DNA of 64,000 nt from the NCBI RefSeq assembly GCF_018333235.1, contig NZ_BORP01000005.1, positions 186,001 through 250,000 of the forward strand, given 5' to 3'. Below, piece after piece: positions 10,858-20,215 of this stretch (positions are counted from its first letter, which is position 1; every line of letters begins with the position of its first letter). The notes under the pieces are model-generated. The model made no database searches and was not told the DNA's origin. It was given only the letters and a program-made list of their open reading frames with translations. This DNA is from Ornithinibacillus bavariensis (GTDB taxonomy: Bacteria; Bacillota; Bacilli; Bacillales; Amphibacillaceae). Position numbers and translations under genes: made by a program.

Positions 10858-12153
10858 TCAACTTAAGCCAATGCGTTCAAAAATCACATCGACATTTTTC
10901 AAATGATACGTATAATCAAAGCATGCTTCAATTTCCTTATCCGTTAATAGTGCTGTTATTCGGTCCTCGGCTTTTACAAGCTTCTTAAAATATATTTCTG
11001 TTTCCCATGCTTCCATTGCCTTTGGTTGTACAATGTCGTATGCCTCCTCACGACTCATTCCTTTATCAATAAGAGCAAGGAGTACACGCTGGGAAAAGAT
11101 TACCCCATGTGTCTTATCCATATTTCGTTTCATATTCTCTGGAAAAACCGTTAAATTCTTTACAATCGTTCCGAAGCGATTTAGCATATAATTCAACGCA
11201 ATCGTTGCATCTGGTAAGATAATTCGTTCTGCTGAGGAATGTGAGATGTCTCTCTCGTGCCATAGGGAAACATTTTCATAGGCGGTTACCATATAACCAC
11301 GAACAACTCTTGCCATTCCGGTCATATTCTCTGATCCAATTGGGTTTCGTTTATGTGGCATGGCAGATGAACCCTTTTGTCCTTTTGCGAAAAACTCTTC
11401 CACTTCACGAGTCTCTGTTTTTTGTAGTCCACGTATTTCTGTAGCAAACTTTTCTATTGAAGTAGCAATTAACGCTAAGGTGGCGATATATGCTGCATGG
11501 CGGTCACGTTGTAGTGTTTGAGTAGAAACTGGTGCTGGTGTTAGCCCCAGCTTTTCACAAACATATTGCTCCACGAAAGGATCAATATTTGCATATGTTC
11601 CAACTGCACCAGATAATTTTCCAAACGCTACATTTTTCGCAGCTAATTCAAAGCGTTCGAGGTTACGTTTCATTTCTTCATACCATAAAGCCATCTTTAG
11701 ACCAAAAGTAGTGGGTTCTGCGTGTACACCGTGTGTTCTTCCCATCATCACGGTATGCTTATGTTCAATAGCCTTACTTCTTAGTATTTCAATGAAATTA
11801 TGTATATCCTTACGGAGAATTTCATTTGCTTGCTTCAAATTTAATGATAATGCGGTATCCACCACATCTGTTGAGGTTAAACCATAGTGAACCCATTTCC
11901 GTTCCTCACCAAGTGTTTCGGAAACTGCACGAGTAAATGCCACAACATCATGTCGAGTTTCCTTTTCAAGCTCATAAATGCGTTGAATATCAAAAGATGC
12001 TTTTTCACGAATTCGTTTTAAATCCTCCTGTGGGATAATCCCTAGCTCACTCCACGCTTCACACACAAGAATTTCAACTTCTAGCCAGGCATTAAATTTA
12101 TTTTCTTCTGTCCAAATGGTACCCATTTCTTCTCTTGTATAGCGCTCAATCAT
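10858..12153 (-). CDS. purB: Adenylosuccinate lyase
   Basis: 431 residues, normal length. Acts twice: SAICAR to AICAR plus fumarate in IMP synthesis, and adenylosuccinate to AMP. The fumarase-superfamily signature [16 protein letters not shown] lies near residue 262 with the catalytic Ser. TSTDVVDTA near 88 and [14 protein letters not shown] near 138 (catalytic His) are also visible. The start overlaps the purK end by 8 bases. Confidence 0.97.
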   Translation of the reverse strand: MIERYTREEMGTIWTEENKFNAWLEVEILVCEAWSELGIIPQEDLKRIREKASFDIQRIYELEKETRHDVVAFTRAVSETLGEERKWVHYGLTSTDVVDTALSLNLKQANEILRKDIHNFIEILRSKAIEHKHTVMMGRTHGVHAEPTTFGLKMALWYEEMKRNLERFELAAKNVAFGKLSGAVGTYANIDPFVEQYVCEKLGLTPAPVSTQTLQRDRHAAYIATLALIATSIEKFATEIRGLQKTETREVEEFFAKGQKGSSAMPHKRNPIGSENMTGMARVVRGYMVTAYENVSLWHERDISHSSAERIILPDATIALNYMLNRFGTIVKNLTVFPENMKRNMDKTHGVIFSQRVLLALIDKGMSREEAYDIVQPKAMEAWETEIYFKKLVKAEDRITALLTDKEIEACFDYTYHLKNVDVIFERIGLS

Positions 12154-13270
12154 TTAGTTGCCTCCTCAAGCTTTCAACTTTTTCTGCTAAATTATCTCCA
12201 ATAAAGGTAATATGCCCCATTTTCCGTTTTGCTTTCACAGCTTCCTTTCCATAAAAATGGACAAAGCCCTGATTTATCTTAGGAATAGCTTTTATTATTT
12301 GATTGAAGTTCTCACCTAAAATATTGAGCATCGTTGCTGGCTTTATAAGCTCTACCGGAACTAATGGTAAGCCACAAATAGCGCGAATATGTTGAGCGAA
12401 TTGCGAAACGTTGCACGCCTCAATGGTATAGTGCCCGGAATTATGTGGCCTAGGTGCCATTTCGTTAAGATATACTTTTTCTCCAGCAACAAACATTTCA
12501 ATTGTAAACGTTCCGACAATATCCATTTTTTCGGCTAGCGCTCTTGCAGCGGCTAATGCTTTTTCTTTTACAGACACTGAAATATTCGCAGGGACTATTG
12601 TTTGATACAGGATTTGGTCTTTATGAATATTCTCTGCTATCGGAAAGAACACTATTTCTCCTGTCTTGCTGCGTGTAAATATCACTGATATTTCCTTATC
12701 AAAGGAAATCCAAGCTTCCACTATGCAATGCTGATGCTGTTCGACAAACTGAATAGCTTCTGATAAGTCTAGACTAGATTCCAGCTTAAGCTGTCCTTTT
12801 CCATCGTAACCACCTTGACACGTCTTGATGACAAGCGGGAACGGCAAATGCTCCAATGCTTGCACAACCTCATCCCTATGATGTACAATTGCAAAGTTTG
12901 GAACGGGTAAATTTACTTCTTCCATTAAATGCTTTTCTTTTTCACGGTTTTGTGTAATCGCTAATGGATATGCTCCTTGTGGCAGCTTGCCTTCTTGTTC
13001 AATCATAGCTGCTGCTCGTAAATCTACATTTTCAAACTCATACGTTACAACACTGGAAATAGATGTTAACTCGTTTATAGCAGCTATGTCATTATATTCT
13101 GCAATAATTTGCTGATCAGCTACCTGTGCAGTAGGACAATTTGGGGTCGGGTCTAAGACGACCACGTTGTAGCCCATATATTTTGCTGCTATAGCCATCA
13201 TACGACCAAGCTGTCCACCACCAATTATTCCAATCGTTTCTCCTGGAAGAATAATCTTATTGTTTTGCAA
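12146..13270 (-). CDS. purK: 5-(carboxyamino)imidazole ribonucleotide synthase (ATPase subunit)
   Basis: 374 residues, an ATP-grasp enzyme that makes N5-CAIR from AIR, bicarbonate and ATP. N-terminal [14 protein letters not shown] is the PurK hallmark; the ATP-grasp core includes [14 protein letters not shown] near residue 150 and [15 protein letters not shown] near 270. It starts 14 bases inside purE and ends 8 bases inside purB. Confidence 0.96.
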   Translation of the reverse strand: MQNNKIILPGETIGIIGGGQLGRMMAIAAKYMGYNVVVLDPTPNCPTAQVADQQIIAEYNDIAAINELTSISSVVTYEFENVDLRAAAMIEQEGKLPQGAYPLAITQNREKEKHLMEEVNLPVPNFAIVHHRDEVVQALEHLPFPLVIKTCQGGYDGKGQLKLESSLDLSEAIQFVEQHQHCIVEAWISFDKEISVIFTRSKTGEIVFFPIAENIHKDQILYQTIVPANISVSVKEKALAAARALAEKMDIVGTFTIEMFVAGEKVYLNEMAPRPHNSGHYTIEACNVSQFAQHIRAICGLPLVPVELIKPATMLNILGENFNQIIKAIPKINQGFVHFYGKEAVKAKRKMGHITFIGDNLAEKVESLRRQLND

Positions 13271-13748
13271 GCTCTTCCCTCATTTCAGATACTTTTTCTA
13301 GCATTTCTTTTCGATGGCTAACAAGTCTTTGTGCAGTTACCTCATCAAAGGTGCCAATGATTTGTGTTGCAAGAATCCCAGCGTTAATGGCACCTGCTTT
13401 CCCGATAGCAACTGTTGCTGTTGGTACCCCAGCAGGCATTTGAACGATAGAAAGCAGTGAATCAAGACCATTTAATGCATTACTTTGAACGGGTACGCCA
13501 ATGACCGGAAGTATCGTTTGAGCCGCTACCATTCCCGGTAAATGAGCTGCTCCCCCTGCTCCTGCGATAATCACCTTTAATCCACGTTCATACGCTGTTC
13601 TAGCATACTTAGCCATATCCTCCGGAGTCCGATGTGCTGAAATAATTTCCTTTTCGTAATTTATCTGTAATTCATCTAAAATAGCACATGCATGCTGCAT
13701 TGTTTCCCAATCAGAGATACTTCCCATGATGACACCGACTAAAGACAT
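13257..13748 (-). CDS. purE: N5-CAIR mutase (class I PurE)
   Basis: First gene of the pur operon. ATG 13748 gives 163 residues ([17 protein letters not shown]). GAAGGAGA lies 8 bases upstream, and upstream in-frame ATGs are too near this site or run into the leader terminator. Moves the carboxyl group from N5-CAIR to give CAIR. Visible motifs are [10 protein letters not shown], the active-site SAHRTPE (His), and [14 protein letters not shown]. Expression is set by the leader upstream (PurBoxes, promoter, riboswitch, terminator). Confidence 0.96.
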   Translation of the reverse strand: MSLVGVIMGSISDWETMQHACAILDELQINYEKEIISAHRTPEDMAKYARTAYERGLKVIIAGAGGAAHLPGMVAAQTILPVIGVPVQSNALNGLDSLLSIVQMPAGVPTATVAIGKAGAINAGILATQIIGTFDEVTAQRLVSHRKEMLEKVSEMREELAKQ

Positions 13749-13794
13749 ATTCATCTCTCCTTCTCCATGGAAATCTGTTTTTCTACCAACTAAC

Positions 13795-13844
13795 AAAAAG
13801 GTCTATTCACCCTCTCCCAATTCTGAGAGAAGATGAATAGACCT
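13795..13844 (-). terminator. Riboswitch-controlled terminator of the pur operon leader
   Basis: Perfect 11-bp stem (AGGTCTATTCA / TGAATAGACCT on the minus strand) followed by TTTTT, ending about 45 bases before purE. It is the expression platform of the guanine aptamer at 13962-14030. Between the two lies another strong hairpin (TGCTTTTTGTAG with CTACAAAAGCA, about 13900-13935), which is a candidate part of the antiterminator switching. Confidence 0.88.
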
Positions 13845-13961
13845 CATTAATCCAACAGCAAGCAAATACTCGCTAATCCCAAAAATGGTAATAGCAAGCT
13901 ATGCTTTTGTAGAAGAAAAGACTACAAAAAGCATCAATTGCATTCTGCAAAGATTCATCTT

Positions 13962-14030
13962 CCCTCATAGTCCGGCATTTACGGTGCCGGGTAGAGACTT
14001 CAAGGCCATATCCCAAGAAATATATGAGGG
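13962..14030 (-). promoter_or_regulatory. Guanine riboswitch (purine aptamer) of the pur operon
   Basis: Minus strand shows P1 pairing CCCTCATA with TATGAGGG, GATATGG, the core GTCTCTACC, and a P3 arm with the GTAAAT loop followed by GGACTATG. The base that sets specificity (position 74 in xpt numbering) is C in GACTATG, so the ligand should be guanine or hypoxanthine, not adenine. With ligand bound, P1 forms and the terminator at 13795-13844 should fold, turning the operon off. Confidence 0.95.
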
Positions 14031-14053
14031 TCCGTTATTTTTTTGTTGATTTT

Positions 14054-14082
14054 AGCATAACAAAGAACATTTTTAAGGTCAA
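14054..14082 (-). promoter_or_regulatory. Sigma-A promoter of the pur operon
   Basis: Minus strand TTGACC (14077-14082), 17-base spacer, TATGCT (14054-14059). It lies directly upstream of the aptamer, so the transcript would start near 14047. The PurBox pair begins 3 bases upstream of the -35 box. Confidence 0.85.
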
Positions 14083-14084
14083 TA

Positions 14085-14128
14085 AAAATCGAACAATTTT
14101 TAAATTAAATTAATTAATGTTCGGATTT
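14085..14128. promoter_or_regulatory. Inverted PurBox pair (PurR operator) of the pur operon
   Basis: Two inverted matches to the PurR consensus AWWWCCGAACWWT: AAAATCGAACAAT on the plus strand (14085-14097, one mismatch in the CCGAAC core) and AAATCCGAACATT on the minus strand (14116-14128, full match). The two cores are 24 bases apart, the same as at pbuG (19165-19200). In B. subtilis PurR binds such pairs upstream of pur and PRPP releases it. Confidence 0.85.
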
Positions 14129-14153
14129 TAAGGGGTTTTTCACCAAATACAGC

Positions 14154-14759
14154 TTATTCCTGCTTTTCTTCCTTTGTATTACCGTGGTCATTCTTTGTTC
14201 TATCCATTTTCCTCCTAGGACTAAGTAATCGTCCCTTTCGTACTTGCTTGACCCAGAATCCACCATAGATTTGCTTTGGCTCGTAGGAAATAATAAAGGC
14301 CTTTGGATCAATGTTCTTTATTTCCTCGTATAGCGTTAATTCGTATCTTCTAGGGGTTAAAATTTGCATCGCTAATCGGTCCCCATCCATTCCATAAGCA
14401 GACCAACTAGTAACACCATACCCTTTTTCACGTAATCTACGAGTGAAATTTAAATCGGGATTTGTTGAGATAACATTGACAGTGATGTAGCCGAGCGCTA
14501 GTTTTTCTTCTATGATAGAGCCTATTACAACCCCAATTCCATATCCTAAGGCATATGCAATCACATTTTGAATTTCATTCAAATTATCAAGAACAAGTCC
14601 TAATCCAAAAATATAAACAATTATTTCAAACATGCTGACAAAGCCAGCGATATAGCGCCGACCCTTTAGGGTTAGAATCATGCGAATGGTAAACATCGAT
14701 ACATATGCGACATTAACAATCAAAATAATGGCAACCATGATCAGTGCATTATCAAGCAA
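14154..14759 (-). CDS. UPF0316 (DUF2179-type) membrane protein, YebE-like
   Basis: 201 residues with TTG start at 14759 (GGGAGGT at 7 bases). Three N-terminal membrane segments (about 5-27, 38-60, 65-82) are followed by a cytoplasmic alpha/beta domain with conserved GY.VT and [12 protein letters not shown]. The C-terminus is a basic, charged tail from about 175 that B. subtilis YebE seems not to need. Function unknown. Its place just upstream of purE matches B. subtilis yebE, though here the pur promoter lies between them. Confidence 0.85.
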   Translation of the reverse strand: MLDNALIMVAIILIVNVAYVSMFTIRMILTLKGRRYIAGFVSMFEIIVYIFGLGLVLDNLNEIQNVIAYALGYGIGVVIGSIIEEKLALGYITVNVISTNPDLNFTRRLREKGYGVTSWSAYGMDGDRLAMQILTPRRYELTLYEEIKNIDPKAFIISYEPKQIYGGFWVKQVRKGRLLSPRRKMDRTKNDHGNTKEEKQE

Positions 14760-14853
14760 CTTTAATACCTCCCAATAAAAAAAGGTTATTCACCCATAAT
14801 TTACAATCTGCATATAGTATGACTATCCTATTTACGATAAATGAGGTGATTGT

Positions 14854-15288
14854 GTGGATCCATTTCAACAAATGACAGATTGGAAACGAAATATGGATCA
14901 ATTCTTCGGTGAACAGTTCTGGGATCAATTTGAAGGTGTCCTTAAACCAACTATTCCCCAGATTAATCTTTACCAAACGGATAATGAATTACTATGTATT
15001 GCTAGTATTCCCGGATTAAGAAATTTAGATAAGATAGATATTTATGTAGATTACGCAACCTTAGAACTCCGTGGAACAATTGATATTGGTCATTCTGGCG
15101 GAACAGTTGTGAAAGAGGAAATATTACAAGGAGTCTTTGAACGTAAGGTCCCATTACCCTTTCCCGTTCGCTCCGATAAGATCAGAGCCACCTATAATAG
15201 CGGGTTAGTATTTATTCAATTGCATCGCTTCATTTCGGATTCTAGTAGAAAAAACCGTGTGACGGTTGAGCTATTAGAGGATGAATAA
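14854..15288 (+). CDS. Small heat shock protein (Hsp20/alpha-crystallin family)
   Basis: 144 residues, GTG start at 14854 after GAGGTGAT. The N-terminal 35 residues are rich in Phe/Trp/Gln. The alpha-crystallin domain runs from about residue 38 to 140, with a VFERKVPLPFPV strand region and GLVFIQL near the end instead of the strict GVL motif. There is no C-terminal I-X-I motif, so oligomer form may differ from classical ATP-independent holdases. Transcribed away from the UPF0316 gene. A CIRCE element is not apparent in the 95-base gap. Confidence 0.8.
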   Translation: MDPFQQMTDWKRNMDQFFGEQFWDQFEGVLKPTIPQINLYQTDNELLCIASIPGLRNLDKIDIYVDYATLELRGTIDIGHSGGTVVKEEILQGVFERKVPLPFPVRSDKIRATYNSGLVFIQLHRFISDSSRKNRVTVELLEDE

Positions 15289-15332
15289 GAGCATTCTTTG
15301 AAAGCTTGGCCCAAGCCTTTTATTATTAAAAG

Positions 15333-15378
15333 CAGAGTCAATGAGTCCTTGATTCGGATCTTTACGACTCTGTTTTTT
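15333..15378 (+). terminator. Intrinsic terminator after Hsp20 gene
   Basis: CAGAGTC pairs with GACTCTG, followed by TTTTTT. The loop is long (26 bases), so moderate strength. A smaller hairpin (GCTTG/CAAGC plus CTTTT) lies just before it at about 15304-15320. Confidence 0.6.
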
Positions 15379-15530
15379 ACATTGTTCACTTATATTAATT
15401 CACAAATGAAATTCTGGAGTATTATCATGTTCTATTTAAGCAAATATGGTATATTTTATAAAATAACTATTATATTTTTTCTAGAAATAAAGTGCTACGA
15501 AACTAGCAGTAGAATATGGAGGAAACAAAT

Positions 15531-16052
15531 TTGGCAACATTACGTAAAGCAACATTTGCAGGTGGCTGTTTTTGGTGTATGGTTAAGCCTTTTGACCAGT
15601 GGGATGGGGTACACTCTGTGATTTCTGGATATACTGGCGGTCATGTAGAAAATCCTACCTATCAGGAAGTAAAAACCGGGACGACAGGTCATTATGAGGC
15701 AGTTGAAATTACGTTTGATCCTAGCATTATTTCATATAATGAAATATTAGAAGTATATTGGCGACAAATTGATCCAACCGATGCAGGAGGACAATTCCAC
15801 GACCGTGGAGATCAATATCGTACCGCAATCTTCTATCATGATGATGAACAAAAAGCACTCGCCGAAGCATCGAAACATGCTTTAGAGGAAAGTGGTAGAT
15901 TCTCAAAACCGATTGTAACGGAAATTCTTCCAGCTGTTACCTTCTATCCTGCTGAGGAGTATCATCAAGACTTTTATAAAAAAAGTGAAAAGGAATATAA
16001 AGAAGACCGAGCCAAGTCTGGCCGTGATGCGTTTATTTCAGAGAACTGGTAA
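15531..16052 (+). CDS. msrA: Peptide methionine-S-sulfoxide reductase A
   Basis: Repairs methionine S-sulfoxides in proteins and free Met. The TTG at 15531 is the likely start: ATGGAGGA forms its ribosome site at 7-base spacing, and the in-frame ATG at 15516 is part of that site. This gives 173 residues, the usual MsrA size. The catalytic motif GCFWC lies at residues 12-16 (nucleophile Cys13). [15 protein letters not shown] and the [21 protein letters not shown] segment are family marks. No MsrB domain is fused, and no C-terminal resolving Cys is visible. Single gene with its own terminator. Confidence 0.94.
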   Translation: MATLRKATFAGGCFWCMVKPFDQWDGVHSVISGYTGGHVENPTYQEVKTGTTGHYEAVEITFDPSIISYNEILEVYWRQIDPTDAGGQFHDRGDQYRTAIFYHDDEQKALAEASKHALEESGRFSKPIVTEILPAVTFYPAEEYHQDFYKKSEKEYKEDRAKSGRDAFISENW

Positions 16053-16060
16053 TAGATATA

Positions 16061-16094
16061 GGGGCACCCACTTAGGAGGATGCTCCTTTTTTTT
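16061..16094 (+). terminator. Intrinsic terminator after msrA
   Basis: GGGGCA pairs with TGCTCC (one GU) across a 14-base loop, followed by eight Ts. Confidence 0.7.
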
Positions 16095-16181
16095 GAATTA
16101 ACTTGAAATTACTTGTTTCCCTATCAATCTCTACATAGTATAATTACCTCTTGAACAGCATTAATTAAAGGGGCTGACAAC

Positions 16182-17345
16182 TTGGCAGGTAAAGAATCCT
16201 TAATTCCATTAAAAATGTTATTATTTAGCTTTCATGCTACAAATACGATTATACTTAGCTTTTTGCCATTATACCTAGCATACAAAGGTTTAAATGGAAC
16301 AGAGATTGGCTGGGTATTGGCAATTGGACCACTAGCATCTATATTCGCTCAACCATTTTTTGGTTATTTAAGTGATAAATTTAAATCCGTGAAAAAGATT
16401 CTACTGATTTGTGTAATGGGTCTACTTATTTTCAGTACTATTTTCTTTCAAATGAATAGTTTGATTTCTATTATGATAGTTGGAGCGATGTTTTATTTCT
16501 TCACTTCGCCTATTGGTGGTCTAGGGGATAGTCTTTCACAGCGGAGAGCGAATGAAATTGGTGTTTCCTTTGGAACCATTCGGATGTGGGGATCTATCGG
16601 ATTTGCTACATCGTCCCTAATAATCGGTGAAATTCTTTCCAAGTACGGTGTTCAATATATGATATGGCCATACTTACTATTTGGATTTATCGCGATGCTT
16701 GTTGTTTTCCGTTTACAGGATGTTAAAGTTGAATCAGACCCTGTTCGTTTAAAAGACGTAGGAGTATTAATCAAGAATAAACCGTTTTTATTTTTCTTGA
16801 TTGCCATTGTCTTTCTATCATTAGCCCATCGAACGAATGATAGTTATATAGGATTATATATTACAGAGCTTGGCGGAAGTGAAGCATTAGTTGGTTTAGG
16901 TTGGTTTGTTGGTGTCGCTAGTGAAGCATTAGTATTTGCATTAGCAGGCTTTTGGTTCCGAAAACTACACCCATTAGTGTTTATCATGATTGCTGGTGTA
17001 TTGTATAGTTTGCGCTGGTTTATCTATGGGTTTGCGGATAATCCAATGTTTGTCATTTCCTTACAGTTCCTTCACGGGATTACGTTTGGGATATTCTATT
17101 TAGCTGCCCTTGACTATGTAACTCGTTTAATTCCGAAGCTATTACAGTCAACTGGACATCTCGTTTATTATGCCGTATTCTTTGGAATCAGTGGTATAAT
17201 TGGTTCCCTAACCGGTGGGACAATTATCGATCATTTCAATGGAAGTACATTGTATTATACATTAAGTGTTGTATCTCTACTAGGAACTGCTGCAATATTC
17301 GTTTATCATGTCCTATTTTCGCGCGAACGAACAGTTAGTCAATAA
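16182..17345 (+). CDS. MFS transporter (LacY/nucleoside-symporter-like subfamily)
   Basis: 387 residues, TTG start at 16182 with AAAGGGG 8 bases upstream. Twelve predicted membrane segments, with the MFS loop signature GYLSDKFKSVKK between segments 2 and 3 and RMWGSIGFA near segment 5. Segment 5 of this kind (R.WG..G) is common in the MFS_1-like family that includes 3-phenylpropionate and nucleoside symporters. The substrate cannot be read from sequence. It stands alone between two terminators, so context gives no clue. Confidence 0.8.
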   Translation: MAGKESLIPLKMLLFSFHATNTIILSFLPLYLAYKGLNGTEIGWVLAIGPLASIFAQPFFGYLSDKFKSVKKILLICVMGLLIFSTIFFQMNSLISIMIVGAMFYFFTSPIGGLGDSLSQRRANEIGVSFGTIRMWGSIGFATSSLIIGEILSKYGVQYMIWPYLLFGFIAMLVVFRLQDVKVESDPVRLKDVGVLIKNKPFLFFLIAIVFLSLAHRTNDSYIGLYITELGGSEALVGLGWFVGVASEALVFALAGFWFRKLHPLVFIMIAGVLYSLRWFIYGFADNPMFVISLQFLHGITFGIFYLAALDYVTRLIPKLLQSTGHLVYYAVFFGISGIIGSLTGGTIIDHFNGSTLYYTLSVVSLLGTAAIFVYHVLFSRERTVSQ

Positions 17346-17362
17346 TAATGAAGGATAGAGGG

Positions 17363-17393
17363 CCATTTCCCTGTTAGGGGATGGCTTTTTTTC
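17363..17393 (+). terminator. Intrinsic terminator after MFS gene
   Basis: GCCATTTCCC pairs with GGGATGGC with a small bulge, followed by seven Ts. Confidence 0.75.
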
Positions 17394-17526
17394 ATTCGTT
17401 CTGATAGTATTGCAAACTTCTAAGTTGCTAATTAAGCGTTCAATCGAGAAATCTACCTTATCTACCTCTCTCATCTGACTACATAAAAATCATACTAGAC
17501 ACCTACCGAAACAATGCTTCAACAAA

Positions 17527-17563
17527 TAAAAAAAGCGAAATCTCTATACCTCGAGATTTCGCT
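17527..17563 (-). terminator. Intrinsic terminator after pbuG
   Basis: Minus strand AGCGAAATCTC / GAGATTTCGCT, perfect 11-bp stem with an 8-base loop followed by TTTTTTT, 10 bases past the pbuG stop. Confidence 0.92.
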
Positions 17564-17573
17564 TGGACACTGC

Positions 17574-18875
17574 TTATAGGAAGACAAAATATAGAATAAA
17601 TACAATGAATAATCCATACATGACTGGGTGAATTTCTTTAGCCTTACCTTTAACAATCATCGTAATTGGATAGAAAATAAATCCGATTGCAATACCAGTT
17701 GCGATGCTATAGGTTAATGGCATCATGAGTAATACAAAGAATGCTGGTACAGCTATTTCAAATCGATCCCATTCAATATTTTTTAGCTGCCCTGCCATTA
17801 ATACTCCAACAATAATTAGTGCCGGAGCAGTTACTGCTGATGTTACAATCGCTAGTAATGGCGAGAAGAATAATGCAAGTAAGAAAAACCCAGCTGTTAC
17901 GACTGCTGTAAAACCTGTTCTACCACCTACACCTACACCTGCAGTTGATTCCACGTAAGAAGTTGTTGTGGATGTACCGAATACTGCACCTGAAACAGTC
18001 GCTGCAGAGTCTGCAAATAATGCTCTACCTGCACGTGGTAGTTTATTTTCCTTCACTAAACCAGCTTGAGTAGCAACAGCTACTAATGTACCAGCCGTAT
18101 CAAAGAAGTCAACAAACAAGAATGTTAAGATAACCACTAGCATTTGAAGTGTAAATATTTCATCAAAATGGAATAATGCCTGCCCAAAGGTAGGTGAGAT
18201 ACTTGGAATTCCGCCAATAATATGATTAAGTGATGTTGGAACTGGAACCAATCCAAATATCATTCCTACGATTGCAGTAATGATCATGCCATAGAATATC
18301 CCTGCTTTTACTCCCTTAGTAAGTAAAACAACAGAAATAACTAAACCGAAAATAGCTAATAGTACATCCGGGGAAGTAACATCCCCTATCCCTACTAGTG
18401 TTGCAGAATTATCAACGACAATTCCAGAATTTATTAAACCAATAAATGCAATAAATAGCCCTATCCCAGCCCCAACGGCGTATTTAAGGTTTGCAGGGAT
18501 TGCATTAATAATTCGCTCACGAAGACCAGTTAATGTTAATACCATAAAAATAAGTCCAGAAACTAGTACACCTGATAAAGCCGTTTGCCATGGAATTCCA
18601 TAGCCTAGAACAACCGTATAAGCAAAGAAAGCATTAAGCCCCATTCCCGGCGCTAATGCAACCGGATATTTAGCAATAATCCCCATAAATAATGTACCCA
18701 CTGCAGCAGCAACCGCTGTTGCTACAAATACTGCGTCCTTATCCATACCAGCCTCAGCAAGTGTAGCAGGGTTGACAAATAGGATATATGCCATAGCTAA
18801 AAATGTTGTTAATCCAGCTGTGAATTCGGTACGATAACTCGTTCCTAACTCCTCAAAATGAAAATACTTTCTCAT
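17574..18875 (-). CDS. pbuG: Guanine/hypoxanthine permease (NCS2, AzgA subfamily)
   Basis: 433 residues, AGGAGG site before ATG 18875. The N-terminus MRKYFHFEELGTSYRTEFTAGLTTFLAMAYILFVNP is typical of PbuG. About 12-14 membrane segments; the purine-pocket motifs FVDFFDTAGTLVAV near residue 265 and STTTSYVESTAGVGVGGRTG near 310 are intact. Imports hypoxanthine and guanine by proton symport. Regulated by a PurBox pair, a 17-spaced promoter, a guanine riboswitch and a terminator upstream (18906-19204), so it should be expressed when guanine is low and PRPP high. Confidence 0.93.
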   Translation of the reverse strand: MRKYFHFEELGTSYRTEFTAGLTTFLAMAYILFVNPATLAEAGMDKDAVFVATAVAAAVGTLFMGIIAKYPVALAPGMGLNAFFAYTVVLGYGIPWQTALSGVLVSGLIFMVLTLTGLRERIINAIPANLKYAVGAGIGLFIAFIGLINSGIVVDNSATLVGIGDVTSPDVLLAIFGLVISVVLLTKGVKAGIFYGMIITAIVGMIFGLVPVPTSLNHIIGGIPSISPTFGQALFHFDEIFTLQMLVVILTFLFVDFFDTAGTLVAVATQAGLVKENKLPRAGRALFADSAATVSGAVFGTSTTTSYVESTAGVGVGGRTGFTAVVTAGFFLLALFFSPLLAIVTSAVTAPALIIVGVLMAGQLKNIEWDRFEIAVPAFFVLLMMPLTYSIATGIAIGFIFYPITMIVKGKAKEIHPVMYGLFIVFILYFVFL

Positions 18876-18905
18876 TACTTTTCCTCCTAAAATAGAATGA
18901 GTGCG

Positions 18906-18948
18906 AAAAAAAACATGTATTCCCCCCGAGTTTTAGGGGAAATACATG
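18906..18948 (-). terminator. Riboswitch-controlled terminator of pbuG leader
   Basis: Minus strand CATGTATTTCCCC pairs with GGGGGGAATACATG (minor mismatch) followed by eight Ts. It ends 31 bases before pbuG and forms the expression platform of the aptamer at 19028-19096. Confidence 0.88.
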
Positions 18949-19027
18949 CTCATGACTATGCAAGAAAAGTAAAGATAGACAATAGAAAACTAACCATAGA
19001 GTAAGCTATCATCCATATTATACTAAT

Positions 19028-19096
19028 CCGCGTAGTCAGACCATTTACGGCGGTCTGGTAGAGACTTTGGGCCATATTCCCTAAATTATACGCAGG
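19028..19096 (-). promoter_or_regulatory. Guanine riboswitch of pbuG
   Basis: Minus strand P1 GCGTA/TACGC, AATATGG, core GTCTCTACC, P3 with GTAAAT loop, and the specificity segment TGACTACG with C at the ligand-pairing position. So it is a guanine/hypoxanthine class aptamer. Confidence 0.94.
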
Positions 19097-19129
19097 TAGA
19101 CATTCATATTTTCAAGTGTTTCTGAAGCT

Positions 19130-19158
19130 ATAATACTATTTTACTAGGATACTGTCAA
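19130..19158 (-). promoter_or_regulatory. Sigma-A promoter of pbuG
   Basis: Minus strand TTGACA (19153-19158), 17-base spacer, TATTAT (19130-19135); near consensus. A transcript would start near 19123 and include the aptamer. Confidence 0.9.
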
Positions 19159-19160
19159 CC

Positions 19161-19204
19161 ATTTCCGAACATTTTATGTTGTTTTTAATATATCGTTCGT
19201 TATT
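19161..19204. promoter_or_regulatory. Inverted PurBox pair (PurR operator) of pbuG
   Basis: ATTTCCGAACATT on the plus strand (19161-19173, full match) and TAACGAACGATA on the minus strand (about 19192-19204, imperfect). The cores are separated by 24 bases, exactly as in the pur operon. The pair lies 2 bases upstream of the -35 box. The remaining gap to 19449 shows no further feature. Confidence 0.78.
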
Positions 19205-19449
19205 ACCATTCATGAATTACAAGTGACTTTGAACCCTTTATATCAATGTATTCATTCAATCCCTAGCTCCATCTCGGTACTTTCATAAAATAATTATGAT
19301 CATTGGCATAGACGGTTTGTTCTGTAGCAAAAGCTGTATGGAGCTGTGGTTTAATTTAATACTACTTTGAATAGTTGAATATGACTTCTTCCTTTTAAAA
19401 ACTATGAATGAAGAATCTATTCATCTCGACTTTCTAAAAATATTCATCT

Positions 19450-20205
19450 CTATCTATATTGTAATTGCTCAAGTATCTGTGTATAGCCTAACTCTCTTGC
19501 GTAATCTTCAGCTGTCTTTCCATCATTGTCTCTTAACGTTCTATCAGCAGAGTATTTTAATAATTCCGCTACAATGTCTTGATACACCTTTGAGCCATCA
19601 CGTAAAGCAACTGCCTCGATAAGTGCAGTATAGCCGAAATTATTTTGATGATTAATATTTACTTTGCCGTCTTTTAATAATAATCGTACATTCTCAAGAT
19701 GCCCTTTTTCAGCAGCAGGGATTAAGGCATTGCCGCCAAATCGATTAACTTTACTTTGATCTGGATTACTATGCTCAATCATATAGCTAAGAATCTCTGT
19801 TTTCCCTTGTGCTGCCGCATACAAATATGGGCTGTCACTAATGGCATCCTGTTGGTTAATGTTTGCTCCATGATCAATTAATAACTGGGCAATTTCTACT
19901 TGGTTATTATGAGTGGCTATCAATAATGGTGTTTCCTCTTTCTCGTTTGTTTCATCAATTTTATACTCTGTATCTAAAAGTATGTTTTTTACTTTTTCTA
20001 TATCGTTGTTTTCCACTGCTTGAATTAAGCTTCCAGCATCATATTTCACAACTTCATCCCCCTTTGTTTCTGCTGTTTCTACAGTTGAAACATTTTCAGA
20101 TACTTCAGATTCAACGTTTGCCGAATCAGTTTTCTTCTCTTCAGTTTCTGTACAACCCACCAAAAAAAGTGAAGTAATTATTATTAAAAAATAGATTTTT
20201 TTCAT
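19450..20205 (-). CDS. Ankyrin-repeat lipoprotein
   Basis: 251 residues. The signal peptide ends in lipobox LVGC with lipidated Cys18, so the protein is anchored outside the membrane. A Ser/Thr/Glu-rich spacer (20-52) is followed by about five ankyrin repeats (about 55-245), with the marks TPLLIATHNNQVEIAQLLIDHGA and GYTALIEAVA. Ankyrin repeats bind partner proteins; the partner is unknown. ATG follows AGGAGGGTG, 10 bases after the amidohydrolase, and the gene is likely the last of that three-gene operon. Confidence 0.8.
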   Translation of the reverse strand: MKKIYFLIIITSLFLVGCTETEEKKTDSANVESEVSENVSTVETAETKGDEVVKYDAGSLIQAVENNDIEKVKNILLDTEYKIDETNEKEETPLLIATHNNQVEIAQLLIDHGANINQQDAISDSPYLYAAAQGKTEILSYMIEHSNPDQSKVNRFGGNALIPAAEKGHLENVRLLLKDGKVNINHQNNFGYTALIEAVALRDGSKVYQDIVAELLKYSADRTLRDNDGKTAEDYARELGYTQILEQLQYR

Positions 20206-20215
20206 CTACACCCTC

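Noticed and set aside
13962-14030. Adenine-type riboswitch
   Set aside because: The specificity base is C (GACTATG), not T (GATTATG), in this and the other two aptamers.
15298-15621. 107-codon ORF before msrA
   Set aside because: It crosses the Hsp20 terminator and overlaps the conserved start of msrA in another frame.
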